From positions 4,763 to 68,762 of the forward strand of contig JAEZDC010000114.1 of NCBI GenBank assembly GCA_023429825.1: DNA of 64,000 bases. Reading direction: 5' to 3'. This document shows positions 1 through 8,697 of the stretch, one piece after another. The notes below the pieces were generated by a model. The model saw only the letters and a program-made list of their open reading frames with translations. It was not told the origin of the DNA and ran no database searches. Position 1 is the stretch's first letter. Each line of letters starts with the position of its first letter. Position numbers and translations under genes: made by a program. The DNA comes from Bacteroidota bacterium (lineage in GTDB: Bacteria > Bacteroidota > Bacteroidia > Chitinophagales > Chitinophagaceae).

Positions 1-195
1 ATCAGTTAGTACAGTACAAACAGTTAATGCAGCAATAATAAGAATGGCAAAGAAGTTAAGCCCCGGCCAGGTTCGGTGACCATGCAGTTGTTTATAAATT
101 CCTTTCCAAACCGCATCTGAAGGATACATCCTGTGCATCCGCGTCTGCTGTTGCAGGAATTTCTCAAAATCGTTATTGAAGTGTTGGTTTTCCAT
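1..195 (-). CDS. Hypothetical membrane protein downstream of the sigma factor (partial)
   Basis: The window edge cuts this reading frame, leaving 65 N-terminal residues. It starts with ATG 6 bp after the sigma-factor stop codon, so the two are probably cotranscribed. The visible part has a polar helix rich in Gln, Arg and His (residues 1-48) and then a hydrophobic segment from about residue 51, probably a membrane helix. A single-pass protein directly after an ECF sigma gene suggests an anti-sigma factor or associated regulator. No anti-sigma motif can be recognised in what remains, so the role is inference. Confidence 0.6.
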   Translation of the reverse strand, partial: MENQHFNNDFEKFLQQQTRMHRMYPSDAVWKGIYKQLHGHRTWPGLNFFAILIIAALTVCTVLTD

Positions 196-201
196 AGTTA
201 G

Positions 202-783
202 TTATCCCTTCTTTAATGAAACAAGCCAGTCGAATTGTTCCTTTGGTTTTTCAACGATGTTCTTTCTCATCAAAATGGTCTCTAACATCGCCTTAGCTCT
301 TGTATATTGGCTTCTGCTGGTGCTTTCTTCGATGTCAAGCATGCCGGCTATCTCTTTGTGACTATAACCTTCTAATGCATACAGGTTAAGGACCGTTCTG
401 TATCCAACCGGTAAGAGCCTGATGCACTCAACTACTTGTTTTGCCTGCATTATAGAAGGAATGGTTTCTTCCTTTACAGCCACGGAAGAGGCATACGCCA
501 GGTCAAGGCTTTCATTAAATTTCTTGTACTTCTTCAGGAAGTTAATGCAGGTATGCACGATAATACGCCTGATCCAGCCTTCAAATGCTCCTTTGTTTTG
601 AAAGGTGTGGATCTGCATAAATACTTTGATAAAGGCTTCCTGCAACATATCTTCTGCATCTTCCTTGCTTTGCGCAAACCTGTAACAAACAGAAAGCATT
701 TTAGGACTGTACCTGTTATACAGTTCTCGTTGTGCTGCAGCATCTTGCTGTATGCATCCGAAAATGAGGGATTCTTCTGTCAT
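202..783 (-). CDS. ECF-type RNA polymerase sigma factor
   Basis: A 193-residue extracytoplasmic-function sigma factor that would direct core RNA polymerase to a special promoter set. Region 2 is seen around residues 20-90, including the -10-recognition stretch DAEDMLQEAFIKVF. Region 4 with its helix-turn-helix is at about 120-175 (LPVGYRTVLNLYALEG, then HKEIAGML). I chose the ATG at 783 because sigma homology begins there. The frame stays open upstream to 861, adding 26 residues that do not look like a sigma domain. The next gene starts 6 bp downstream and may encode its partner. The target regulon is unknown. Confidence 0.9.
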   Translation of the reverse strand: MTEESLIFGCIQQDAAAQRELYNRYSPKMLSVCYRFAQSKEDAEDMLQEAFIKVFMQIHTFQNKGAFEGWIRRIIVHTCINFLKKYKKFNESLDLAYASSVAVKEETIPSIMQAKQVVECIRLLPVGYRTVLNLYALEGYSHKEIAGMLDIEESTSRSQYTRAKAMLETILMRKNIVEKPKEQFDWLVSLKKG

Positions 784-1026
784 ATTAGGATGGGAAACGA
801 TCCTAAATATAGACAAATTTGGTTTATCACCACTGCTTCTTCTACTGAAAGGCACACCCATTGACGAACTAATTAAGATGATTACTTAAGATTCCCAGTA
901 AGCAGTTACCTGGTTGTTACGGTTATTAGTATTGACAAAGCCTTTGGTGTGTATGCTGCACTGCATTTTTAAGTTAAGCAGCCAAAAAATATTGTCCTTT
1001 AAAGCTCAGGGAATATAATGGAATCC

Positions 1027-1034
1027 TATTTTTG
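1027..1034 (+). promoter_or_regulatory. Bacteroidota -7 box (TATTTTTG) for the TonB receptor gene
   Basis: A perfect match to TAnnTTTG, 20 bp before the ATG of the receptor gene. No convincing TTTG -33 box lies at the usual distance. The short leader fits a promoter directly ahead of the gene. Confidence 0.5.
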
Positions 1035-1054
1035 CAACCTTGTAACAAAAAACG

Positions 1055-3430
1055 ATGAAACAACTAGGATTGATAATAGGCTACTTAGTCCTGAACCTCA
1101 GTGGGGAAGCCCAAAGAGCCACTCTTTCAGGAAGAGTTACCGATGATAAGGGCAGAGGTATGCCGGGCGCCACGATATTCATACATGATATTAAGACTGG
1201 TGCTATTTCGGATTCCAGCGGATATTATAAAACATCAAGCATTGCTTCTGGTAACTACCTTGTTGAAGTGAGCTACCAGGGCTATAGCTCTATTACCGAG
1301 CAGGTGCACATAACAGGTAACACTATCAAAGATTTTTCTCTCTATGAGGCCGTTGCAGAGCACCAGGGAGTGATCGTTACCGGGGTAACATCTGCTATTA
1401 AACTAAGGCAGGCCACGCAACCCGTAACATTATTAAGAAAGTTGAATCTCCTCCAAACGCCATCAACCAATATCATTGATGCTTTAACCCGGCAGCCAGG
1501 TATAAGTGCGATCTCTACGGGCCAGGCAATTGCAAAACCTGTTATAAGAGGATTGGGCTACAACCGTATGATCGTATTAAATGACGGCGTGCGGCAAGAA
1601 GGGCAGCAATGGGGTGATGAGCATGGAATTGAAATAGACGAATATAGTGTTCAGCGGGTAGAGATATTAAAGGGTCCGGCCTCATTGATGTACGGAAGCG
1701 ATGCAATGGCAGGGGTGATGAATTTTATGACCAATGTTCCTGTGGAACAGGGGGCCATCAAAGGAAACCTTTTTGGGACTATGATGGATAACAACGATCT
1801 GCTTGGCTTCAACGCAAATCTTGCCGGTCATTTGAAAGGAGGTTTTAACTGGAATATTTATGGCAGTAAAAAAGCTGCAGGTGATTACACAAACAGATTG
1901 GATAGAAAGGTTTTTAACAGCAGGTTCAATGATAAAAGCATAGGCGGATATATTGGTGTAAACCAGCATTGGGGATATGCTCATTTACTGTTCAGTAATT
2001 TTCAACAACAGCTAGGACTAGTAGAAGGTGAAAGGGATTCTGCTACGGGTAAATTTTTGGTATACCCTGAAACTGTATACGAAAGGATCGCCACTGAAGA
2101 TGAATTACATAGTAAGGAAGTATATGCACCATATCAAACCATTCAGCATAGAAAAGTAACAAGCGATAATAACTTCAACATTGGTAAAGGACATTTAAAT
2201 GCAACAGTTGGCTTTCAGCATAATCAACGGAAAGAGTTTGGTGATCCTGTAAGTAATGTCCCGGAGTTGCATTTTGATCTAAAGACGATCAATTACAATT
2301 TTCAATATCATCCTCACCAGATCAATAGCTGGAATGTTACGATCGGTTTGAATGGTATGCAGCAGCGTAACAGGAACTTGGGAGAAGAAGTGATCATTCC
2401 TGAATACAAGCAACTTGATGCAGGGTTATTTGCATATGCAAAAAGAACTTTAAACAAGTACACTTTTACCGGCGGATTGAGAGCCGATATCCGAAGACTG
2501 GAGACATTTGAATTGATAGAAGGGACTGATCTAAAGTTCAGTGCACTTAATAAAACTTTCAGCAATTTCAGTGGAAGTGCAGGCTTTAGTTTTGAAGCTT
2601 CCAAAGAGATCACACTGAAAGCAAATATTGCCAGGGGCTTCAGAGCGCCGACCGTGGCAGAATTGTTGAGTAATGGTGCACATGAAGGAACTGACAGATA
2701 TGAATACGGTACACGGGATCTAAAGAGTGAAACTTCTTTACAACTTGATGGTGGTATAGAATTGAACTCAGAACATTTCGGCGTTAAGCTGAATGCGTTC
2801 TATAATCATATTCAGAATTATATTTTTTATCGCAGGCTTAGCAATATAGCAGGAACAGATTCTTTGATCAATGTAGATGGAGAAGATCTGCAGGCATTCA
2901 GTTTTGATCAGTCGGCAGCTACATTGAACGGGTTTGAATTGAGCTTTGATCTACACCCGCACCCATTAGACTGGCTCCATTTTGAGAATAGTTTTTCTTT
3001 TGTAAGAGGTAGTTTCAATAAAGCTTTAGAAGGAGTAAGAGATCTTCCTTTTATTCCTGCACCCAAGTGGCACAGTGAATTGAGAGGCGATTTTAAAAAG
3101 CTGGGGGAGAACTTTCAGAACTTATACATCAAGTTTGAAATGGAGAAGGTATCTACACAGGAAAGGGTGTTTTACGCTTACAATACGGAAACGCCTACAG
3201 AAGGGTATGCATTATTCAATATTGGGATGGGAACCGATATTGGTGCTGAAGGAAAGAAGCTACTGAGTTTACATCTTTCGTTCAATAATATTTCTGGTGT
3301 GGCGTATCAAAATCACCTGAGCCGGTTGAAGTATACAGATTACAATTATGTAAATGGAAGAAGAGGTGTGTTCAACATGGGCAGAAGTTTTATGTTGAAG
3401 ATAAATGTGCCGTTGGATTTTAAGTTGTGA
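1055..3430 (+). CDS. TonB-dependent outer-membrane receptor
   Basis: A 791-residue outer-membrane transporter powered by TonB. In order: signal peptide (about 1-19), a carboxypeptidase-D-like regulatory domain (about 22-105, with GRVTDDKGRGMPGATI), a plug domain (about 120-235, with the conserved run ending RVEILKGPASLMYGSDAMAG), and a 22-strand-type barrel to the C-terminus. The plug has a segment GVRQEGQQWGDEHGIEID with acidic and histidine residues, reminiscent of metal-uptake receptors of the ZnuD/OprC type, so a metal or metal-chelate substrate is possible. No SusD partner lies next to it, which argues against a glycan-uptake SusC. The substrate is inference. Confidence 0.9.
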   Translation: MKQLGLIIGYLVLNLSGEAQRATLSGRVTDDKGRGMPGATIFIHDIKTGAISDSSGYYKTSSIASGNYLVEVSYQGYSSITEQVHITGNTIKDFSLYEAVAEHQGVIVTGVTSAIKLRQATQPVTLLRKLNLLQTPSTNIIDALTRQPGISAISTGQAIAKPVIRGLGYNRMIVLNDGVRQEGQQWGDEHGIEIDEYSVQRVEILKGPASLMYGSDAMAGVMNFMTNVPVEQGAIKGNLFGTMMDNNDLLGFNANLAGHLKGGFNWNIYGSKKAAGDYTNRLDRKVFNSRFNDKSIGGYIGVNQHWGYAHLLFSNFQQQLGLVEGERDSATGKFLVYPETVYERIATEDELHSKEVYAPYQTIQHRKVTSDNNFNIGKGHLNATVGFQHNQRKEFGDPVSNVPELHFDLKTINYNFQYHPHQINSWNVTIGLNGMQQRNRNLGEEVIIPEYKQLDAGLFAYAKRTLNKYTFTGGLRADIRRLETFELIEGTDLKFSALNKTFSNFSGSAGFSFEASKEITLKANIARGFRAPTVAELLSNGAHEGTDRYEYGTRDLKSETSLQLDGGIELNSEHFGVKLNAFYNHIQNYIFYRRLSNIAGTDSLINVDGEDLQAFSFDQSAATLNGFELSFDLHPHPLDWLHFENSFSFVRGSFNKALEGVRDLPFIPAPKWHSELRGDFKKLGENFQNLYIKFEMEKVSTQERVFYAYNTETPTEGYALFNIGMGTDIGAEGKKLLSLHLSFNNISGVAYQNHLSRLKYTDYNYVNGRRGVFNMGRSFMLKINVPLDFKL

Positions 3431-3435
3431 GAAGG

Positions 3436-3533
3436 GGTGAGCGGTCAGCAGTGAGCGGTGAGCAGTCAGCAGTCAGCGGTCAGCGGTCAGCAGTGAGTGG
3501 TGAGTAGTGAGCAGTCGGTGGTCAGCAGTGAGC
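3436..3533 (+). repeat. Degenerate 7-bp tandem repeat, 14 units
   Basis: Fourteen consecutive heptamers following the pattern RGTSAGY/C (for example GGTGAGC, AGTCAGC, GGTCAGC) fill 98 bp right after the receptor stop codon. Units differ mainly at positions 1 and 4. It lies entirely between genes and does not keep a reading frame of interest. Function unknown. Confidence 0.85.
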
Positions 3534-3610
3534 TTTTGGATGGAGCCATCCGCTTAACTGAATAAGAAGTATAAAGAAGCCATACTGTTGACATGAAAAC
3601 TAAAGGCAGA

Positions 3611-3662
3611 AGAGTGCGACGCAAGCAGTGATGCCATGGAAAACAATAGCTGGTTACATAAT
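3611..3662 (+). repeat. Dispersed repeat, copy 1 of 3 (GCGACGCAA-N23-GCTGG type)
   Basis: Begins with the exact 14-mer AGAGTGCGACGCAA, followed by 23 variable bases and then AGCTGGTTACATAAT. Two further copies (58958 plus strand, 61932 minus strand) keep the same 14-mer, the same 23-bp spacing and the same closing block. It lies between the receptor gene and sucD. Confidence 0.75.
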
Positions 3663-3696
3663 TTGTATCATCAGCTGAAACTATTTTAAAATGATG

Positions 3697-3704
3697 TAGG
3701 TTTG
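3697..3704 (+). promoter_or_regulatory. Bacteroidota -7 box (TAGGTTTG) for sucD
   Basis: A perfect TAnnTTTG match ending 25 bp before the sucD ATG. No strong -33 element at the expected distance was found. Confidence 0.5.
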
Positions 3705-3729
3705 CCGCCGTTTACAAATAAATAATCTT

Positions 3730-4602
3730 ATGTCAGTATTGGTTAATAAGAGTTCTAAAGTGATCGTACAGGGTTTTACGGGTACGGAAGGTACGTTTCA
3801 TGCTACGCAGATGATTGAATACGGAACGAACGTGGTGGGTGGCGTTACGCCCGGTAAAGGTGGTGGTACGCACCTGGATAAACCCATATTCAATACAGTG
3901 GCCGAAGCTGTGAAGCAAACCGGTGCTGATGTGAGTATTATTTTTGTGCCGCCTGCTTTTGCAGCGGATGCTATCATGGAAGCTGCAGATGCCGGAATTG
4001 GATTAGTGGTTTGCATCACTGAAGGAATTCCTGTGCAGGATATGGTGAAGGTGAGAAATTATTTATTGGGTAAGCAAACAAGATTGATCGGGCCAAACTG
4101 CCCTGGTGTGATCACTGCTGACGAAGCAAAAGTGGGTATCATGCCGGGATTCATTTTTAAGAAAGGGAAGATCGGAATCGTATCAAAAAGCGGAACGCTT
4201 ACTTATGAAGCTGCCGACCAGGTGGTGAAAGCGGGGATGGGTGTTTCTACTGCTATAGGTATTGGTGGCGACCCCATTATTGGAACGACAACTAAAGAGG
4301 CAGTGGAGTTGTTTATGAACGATCCGGAAACTGAAGGCATTGTAATGATCGGTGAGATCGGTGGTGGTATGGAAGCTGAGGCTGCAAGATGGATCAAAGA
4401 AAATTCAAAGAAGCCTGTGGTTGGTTTTATTGCAGGGCAAACAGCGCCTCCGGGCAGAAGGATGGGGCATGCCGGAGCGATCATTGGGGGAGCTGAAGAT
4501 ACTGCTGAAGCTAAGATGAAAATTATGAGTGAGTGCGGAATCAAAGTGGTGGCAAGCCCGGCGGATATTGGTAAGACGATGGCTGAGGCGTTGAAGAAAT
4601 AA
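3730..4602 (+). CDS. sucD: Succinate-CoA ligase (ADP-forming), alpha subunit
   Basis: The 290-residue alpha subunit of the TCA-cycle enzyme that interconverts succinyl-CoA and succinate with ADP/ATP formation. Length and sequence match the family throughout. The N-terminal CoA-binding Rossmann region holds GFTGTEGTFHATQM and TPGKGG; the phosphorylated catalytic histidine is in GRRMGHAGAIIGG (His247). The beta subunit sucC is not adjacent, which is common in Bacteroidota. The gene has its own -7 box upstream and a hairpin terminator downstream, so it appears to be a single-gene unit. Confidence 0.97.
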   Translation: MSVLVNKSSKVIVQGFTGTEGTFHATQMIEYGTNVVGGVTPGKGGGTHLDKPIFNTVAEAVKQTGADVSIIFVPPAFAADAIMEAADAGIGLVVCITEGIPVQDMVKVRNYLLGKQTRLIGPNCPGVITADEAKVGIMPGFIFKKGKIGIVSKSGTLTYEAADQVVKAGMGVSTAIGIGGDPIIGTTTKEAVELFMNDPETEGIVMIGEIGGGMEAEAARWIKENSKKPVVGFIAGQTAPPGRRMGHAGAIIGGAEDTAEAKMKIMSECGIKVVASPADIGKTMAEALKK

Positions 4603-4626
4603 AAGAGATGCTTTGAATATTTTAGG

Positions 4627-4658
4627 ACTGTCCTGCTTTGGTGGGACAGTTTTATTTT
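4627..4658 (+). terminator. Rho-independent terminator after sucD
   Basis: A 7-bp perfect stem (ACTGTCC / GGACAGT) with a 10-base loop, followed by TTTTATTTT. It starts 24 bp after the sucD stop codon. Confidence 0.8.
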
Positions 4659-4662
4659 GGAT

Positions 4663-4690
4663 ACGTGACGGTTTGTAAAACGTGACGGTT
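4663..4690 (+). repeat. Paired 11-bp direct repeat ACGTGACGGTT
   Basis: Two exact copies (4663-4673 and 4680-4690) 17 bp apart. The second ends on the first base of the -7 box of the next gene. The position suits an operator, but no regulator is known. Confidence 0.5.
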
Positions 4691-4697
4691 AATTTTG
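4690..4697 (+). promoter_or_regulatory. Bacteroidota -7 box (TAATTTTG) for the acetyltransferase gene
   Basis: A perfect TAnnTTTG match 24 bp upstream of the ATG at 4722. It also argues against the possible TTG start at 4704, which would leave almost no leader. Confidence 0.5.
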
Positions 4698-4721
4698 TGA
4701 TCATTGATCAATAAACGATGC

Positions 4722-5312
4722 ATGCCTTCCACTAAAACTAATTTTTTTGTTCATCCCAGCGCGTATATCGATGAAGGATGTACAATTGGAAATGGTACCA
4801 AGATCTGGCACTTCTGCCATATTATGACCGGAAGTATTATTGGGAAAGATTGTAACATAGGGCAGAATGTAGTGGTTTCTCCAGGTGTTGTACTCGGTAA
4901 TAATGTGCGGGTGCAGAATAATGTATCTATCTATGAAGGTGTTATTTGCGAGGATGAGGTTTTCTTAGGTCCTTCGATGGTGTTTACCAATGTGATCAAT
5001 CCACGCAGTGCAATCAACCGGAAGAAAGAATTCAAGAAAACAATTGTAAGAAGAGGTGCCACCATTGGGGCGAATGCAACGATCGTGTGCGGTAACAACA
5101 TCGGCGAGTTCGCTTTTATCGGTGCCGGTGCGGTGGTGACGAAAGATGTACCTGCCTATGCATTGATGGTTGGTAACCCTGCGAGGCATACAGGGTGGAT
5201 GAGCGAACGAGGACACAAGCTTGTTTTTGGTGCAAATGGCAAAGCCATATGTATAGAGAGCAATGAAGAATACGTGATCGAAAATAATATTGTAAGAAAG
5301 ATATCAACGTGA
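4722..5312 (+). CDS. Left-handed beta-helix N-acetyltransferase, WbpD/WlbB-like
   Basis: A 196-residue hexapeptide-repeat acyltransferase. The many I-G-x-x-x-x turns from about residue 10 to 150, the segment GPSMVFTNVINPRSAI and the block RRGATIGANATIVCG closely resemble WbpD/WlbB, which acetylate the 3-amino group of UDP-2-acetamido-3-amino-2,3-dideoxyglucuronate. Conserved GAGAVVTKDVPAYALMVGNPAR closes the helix. I start at ATG 4722; the in-frame TTG at 4704 lies too close to the -7 box. It sits 9 kb from the main polysaccharide locus and next to two Wzi-like genes, so it probably serves surface glycan synthesis. The exact substrate is inference. Confidence 0.85.
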   Translation: MPSTKTNFFVHPSAYIDEGCTIGNGTKIWHFCHIMTGSIIGKDCNIGQNVVVSPGVVLGNNVRVQNNVSIYEGVICEDEVFLGPSMVFTNVINPRSAINRKKEFKKTIVRRGATIGANATIVCGNNIGEFAFIGAGAVVTKDVPAYALMVGNPARHTGWMSERGHKLVFGANGKAICIESNEEYVIENNIVRKIST

Positions 5313-5399
5313 CGCTATCATTATCACCGCTAATCCATTTCTCTGAATACATATCCCAAGAACATTTAAATATATTCGCAGGCAGGCAATACAAAGCGT

Positions 5400-7019
5400 A
5401 TGAGAAAAGTTGTGCTTTTATCGATAGGATCATTTATTTCAGTTATCACAGTCTCACAACCTTCTTATCTCATTAAGGGCTCTCCTTACGATCATCTCAT
5501 CGATCGGCTGGAAATCAAGGGAAGAGCTAATGGATTGAATCATTCGTTTTCCAAGCCGATAAATGAACGATTTCTTTTTGAAGATATACGAAGGATTGAC
5601 AGCGCAGCGGGTACTTACAAGTTGACACCTATTGACAGGCATCATCTCCAACGCTTTTTATCGAATCGTGATACGAGGATAGTTGTTCCCTCAAAACATC
5701 CTTTACAGGAAACGGGAAACCTGATCGTGGCGGGAAACGATAAAGCGTACATTATTGCCAATCCTTTGTTATCCATACAGCAAAGCTTTGACGTTTCTGA
5801 AAAGAATGCGCATCTATATTCAAGTGGCGCCACTGCCAGGGGGGCTTTGGGGAAATTAGGGTATCATTTTTACCTGACCGCTAACCACGAGGAGTTACCT
5901 TGTTATATGCATAGCTGGATGAACAGGTATCAAACTGTTCCAGGCTATGATGAACCTACTGTCAATCATACTGCTTCCCGTTATTGGGATCTGCGCTGGA
6001 GTATACAAACGAGCATCGGCAAACTGATAGACCTTCAATTAGGTAATGACCGTTTGTTTATCGGCAATGGGCATCGCAGTTTGTTTTTAAGTGATATCGC
6101 GGGCAATATGCTCTTCTTTAAATTCAACACCCGCGTATGGATCATGAATTTCCAGAGCATATATGCGAAGCTGAATACACAACGTGGCGTTGTTGACAGG
6201 GGGGATATCAAGAAGTTTTATCGTATGAATGCTGTGGACTTTAACGTGAGCAAGTGGCTGAACGTGGGCGTATTTGAGGCATTGATATCCGGGAGAGAAA
6301 ATCATTTCGATCTGAATTATATCATGCCGTTCACATTCTTAAGAGCAATGGAACGGCATAGTGGCAGCCCGGACAATGCGATGATCGGGTTGAATGTAAA
6401 AGCGAATCTGAAAAAGCAATGGCAGTTCTATTTCCAGGCACTGGCAGATGAGTTTAAAGTGAGTGAAGTAACCGGTGGAAAAGGATGGTGGGCGAATAAG
6501 TTCGGATACCAGGCTGGTGCAAAATATATCGATGCATTCGGGATCAAGAATCTTGATCTGCAGGGCGAGTTCAATAAGGCGAGGCCGTTCACTTATTCGC
6601 ATTTTGACTCAGTGGCCAATTACAGTCACAATAACCAACCGATGGCGCATCCGTTGGGAGCCAACTTCCAGGAGCTTATTGGTATAGTAAGGTATCAACC
6701 TTCGAAAAGACTTTACTTAGAAGGAAAGCTTGTCTACTATACACAAGGGCTAGACTCGGCAGGAGCCAATATGGGCAATAACGTGCTTACTCCTTATTTA
6801 ACCCGGCCGTATGAGTATGGGTGGAAGATCGGTAATGGTGACAAGGTGAACTGTGTTTTTGTATCGGCTTCTGCATCGTATGCGATCCGGGAAAATCTAT
6901 TTATCGATATGACTGTAACAGGGAGGAAGTTCTCCACTGAGTTGTCTGGAACAGATAACACTGTGATGATCCAAATGGGTATTCGCTGGAATGTTGCTAA
7001 AAGAGTTTTTGATTATTAA
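5400..7019 (+). CDS. Capsule assembly Wzi family protein (first tandem copy)
   Basis: A 539-residue predicted outer-membrane beta-barrel. It has a signal peptide (about 1-20) and alternating aromatic/polar strands through to the C-terminus, with the family-typical LGNDRLFIGNGHRSLFLSD and the closing HNNQPMAHPLGANFQE. Proteins of this family relate to Wzi, an outer-membrane lectin that helps hold capsule at the surface. The next gene, 10 bp downstream, is a clear paralogue with the same motifs in the same order. The pair probably forms an operon. Which polysaccharide it binds is unknown; the large locus from 14.4 kb is a natural candidate. Confidence 0.85.
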   Translation: MRKVVLLSIGSFISVITVSQPSYLIKGSPYDHLIDRLEIKGRANGLNHSFSKPINERFLFEDIRRIDSAAGTYKLTPIDRHHLQRFLSNRDTRIVVPSKHPLQETGNLIVAGNDKAYIIANPLLSIQQSFDVSEKNAHLYSSGATARGALGKLGYHFYLTANHEELPCYMHSWMNRYQTVPGYDEPTVNHTASRYWDLRWSIQTSIGKLIDLQLGNDRLFIGNGHRSLFLSDIAGNMLFFKFNTRVWIMNFQSIYAKLNTQRGVVDRGDIKKFYRMNAVDFNVSKWLNVGVFEALISGRENHFDLNYIMPFTFLRAMERHSGSPDNAMIGLNVKANLKKQWQFYFQALADEFKVSEVTGGKGWWANKFGYQAGAKYIDAFGIKNLDLQGEFNKARPFTYSHFDSVANYSHNNQPMAHPLGANFQELIGIVRYQPSKRLYLEGKLVYYTQGLDSAGANMGNNVLTPYLTRPYEYGWKIGNGDKVNCVFVSASASYAIRENLFIDMTVTGRKFSTELSGTDNTVMIQMGIRWNVAKRVFDY

Positions 7020-7029
7020 CTGCGTGCAT

Positions 7030-8697
7030 ATGTGTAAGAGATCGTTATTGTTGATATGGGTATTGATGGCTTTCATAACCGGGATGGCGCAATCCAGTTA
7101 TATACAACCGGGAGTGAAAGATGAATATTTATTGCAGCAGATGGAAATCAAGACAAGGTCATCTAAACTGAGACTGTCCCAGATAAGACCGATGCTGATA
7201 AGAGATGCCGTACATGATATTGAGCAACTCGACAGTCTTATCCGAACCAATGACAGTGTAGGAAATAAGTTTTCAAAAGTTGACCGGTATAATATTCAAA
7301 GCCTGTTGATGCATTATCCTGAGTGGAGCAAGTACAGAGAAAGTTATGCCAGCAAGAAACGTTTGTTTAACACCTTTTATCACAACAAGAGTATTGCAGT
7401 GGAGATCAACAAGCCGGATTTTTATCTTGCATTCAATCCTATATTACAACTCCAGTATCAGAAAGAACAGGGTAATAATGAAAAGCTTTTGTTGAATACA
7501 AGGGGTACTTATGTGAGAGGGATCATCGGGAAGAAGCTGGGATTCCAGTTTTATTTTACGGAGAACCAGGAAAGATTGCCGGGTTATGCAAATCAATACA
7601 TCAACACATTCAAAGCCGTTCCTGGCGTTGGATATTATAAGCGTCAACAAGGCTATGATTATTTTGATACCAGGGCATCTTTAACGTGGAAGGTCTCCAG
7701 GTATGTAGATATGCAGCTTGGCCATGACAAGCATTTTATTGGGAATGGACATAGAAGCTTACTGCTATCAGACTTTGGGACCACCTATAATTTTTTGAAA
7801 GTACAGACCAGGTATAAGAAGCTTTTTTACCAGAACATCTTTGCTGAGTTTACCGCTTACAATCCTTCACTGGGTGCCGGAGATAAACTGTATACCCGGA
7901 AATATTTCAGAGCCAGTTACCTGAATATAGGATTGAGCAACTGGCTGGATGTTGGTGTGTTTGAAGGCCTGATGCTGGGTAAGACAGACCAGCTTAGTTT
8001 GAAGCTGTTCAATCCTGTGATATTTACCAATGTGCGAAGAAGTAAACGTTACTCTATTCAAGACAGAAGCTATGCAGGGATTGATATGAAAGCCAACCTA
8101 CCTTACCGCATGCAATTCTACGGGCAGGCAATGATAGATAACATTAGTTTACGGGAGAACAGGCAGTGGTGGGGAAACAGGTTTGGCTACCAATTAGGTG
8201 TAAAGGCAGTTGATGTATTCAATCTCAGAAATGTGGATGTACAAGCAGAAACAAATGTTGTTCGTCCTTTTACTTATGCAGCGAATGATTCTATTGCGAA
8301 TTATACGCATTTCAATCTACCACTTGCGCATCCACTGGGAGGTAATTTCAAAGAATACATTTTCATTGTGAGAGCCCAACCTTTTCCGAAGTTGTATGTG
8401 CAGGCCAAGCTGGTGCATTATAAGCAGGGATTGGACAGTGCAGGGTTGAATTATGGCAGTAATCCTTTTGTGAATACCGGCATCAGAGTGAAAGATGAAA
8501 TAGCGATCGCCGCAGGTAATACAGCAACTGTTAGCTATGGCAGTTTTGTGATATCATATGAATGGAAGGAGAATTTGTTTTTTGATGCTGCGCTTATAAG
8601 GAGAACATCTTCTACAGAAATTGATGATAAAACGACCACAAATATTTTCAGTGTGGGGATAAGGTTGAATATGGGGAGAAGAGAGTTTGATTATTAA
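7030..8697 (+). CDS. Capsule assembly Wzi family protein (second tandem copy)
   Basis: A 555-residue paralogue of the preceding gene. Shared signatures are GHDKHFIGNGHRSLLLSDFG, a QWWGNRFGYQ block and HFNLPLAHPLGGNFKEY. I start at ATG 7030, which gives a clean signal peptide (basic MCKR, hydrophobic core, cleavage near AQS); the frame is open from an ATG at 6991, but that start overlaps the upstream gene and spoils the signal peptide. Only 10 bp separate the two genes. Both are probably outer-membrane barrels for capsule or exopolysaccharide retention. The duplication looks old, since the two differ throughout. Confidence 0.85.
   Translation: MCKRSLLLIWVLMAFITGMAQSSYIQPGVKDEYLLQQMEIKTRSSKLRLSQIRPMLIRDAVHDIEQLDSLIRTNDSVGNKFSKVDRYNIQSLLMHYPEWSKYRESYASKKRLFNTFYHNKSIAVEINKPDFYLAFNPILQLQYQKEQGNNEKLLLNTRGTYVRGIIGKKLGFQFYFTENQERLPGYANQYINTFKAVPGVGYYKRQQGYDYFDTRASLTWKVSRYVDMQLGHDKHFIGNGHRSLLLSDFGTTYNFLKVQTRYKKLFYQNIFAEFTAYNPSLGAGDKLYTRKYFRASYLNIGLSNWLDVGVFEGLMLGKTDQLSLKLFNPVIFTNVRRSKRYSIQDRSYAGIDMKANLPYRMQFYGQAMIDNISLRENRQWWGNRFGYQLGVKAVDVFNLRNVDVQAETNVVRPFTYAANDSIANYTHFNLPLAHPLGGNFKEYIFIVRAQPFPKLYVQAKLVHYKQGLDSAGLNYGSNPFVNTGIRVKDEIAIAAGNTATVSYGSFVISYEWKENLFFDAALIRRTSSTEIDDKTTTNIFSVGIRLNMGRREFDY

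Noticed and set aside
436..864. A 142-codon plus-strand frame opposite the sigma factor
   Set aside because: The minus-strand product has clear sigma region 2 and 4 motifs; the plus-strand frame has none.
3436..3533. Heptamer tract as a possible CRISPR array
   Set aside because: Units are contiguous and 7 bp long with no spacers, and no cas gene is present.
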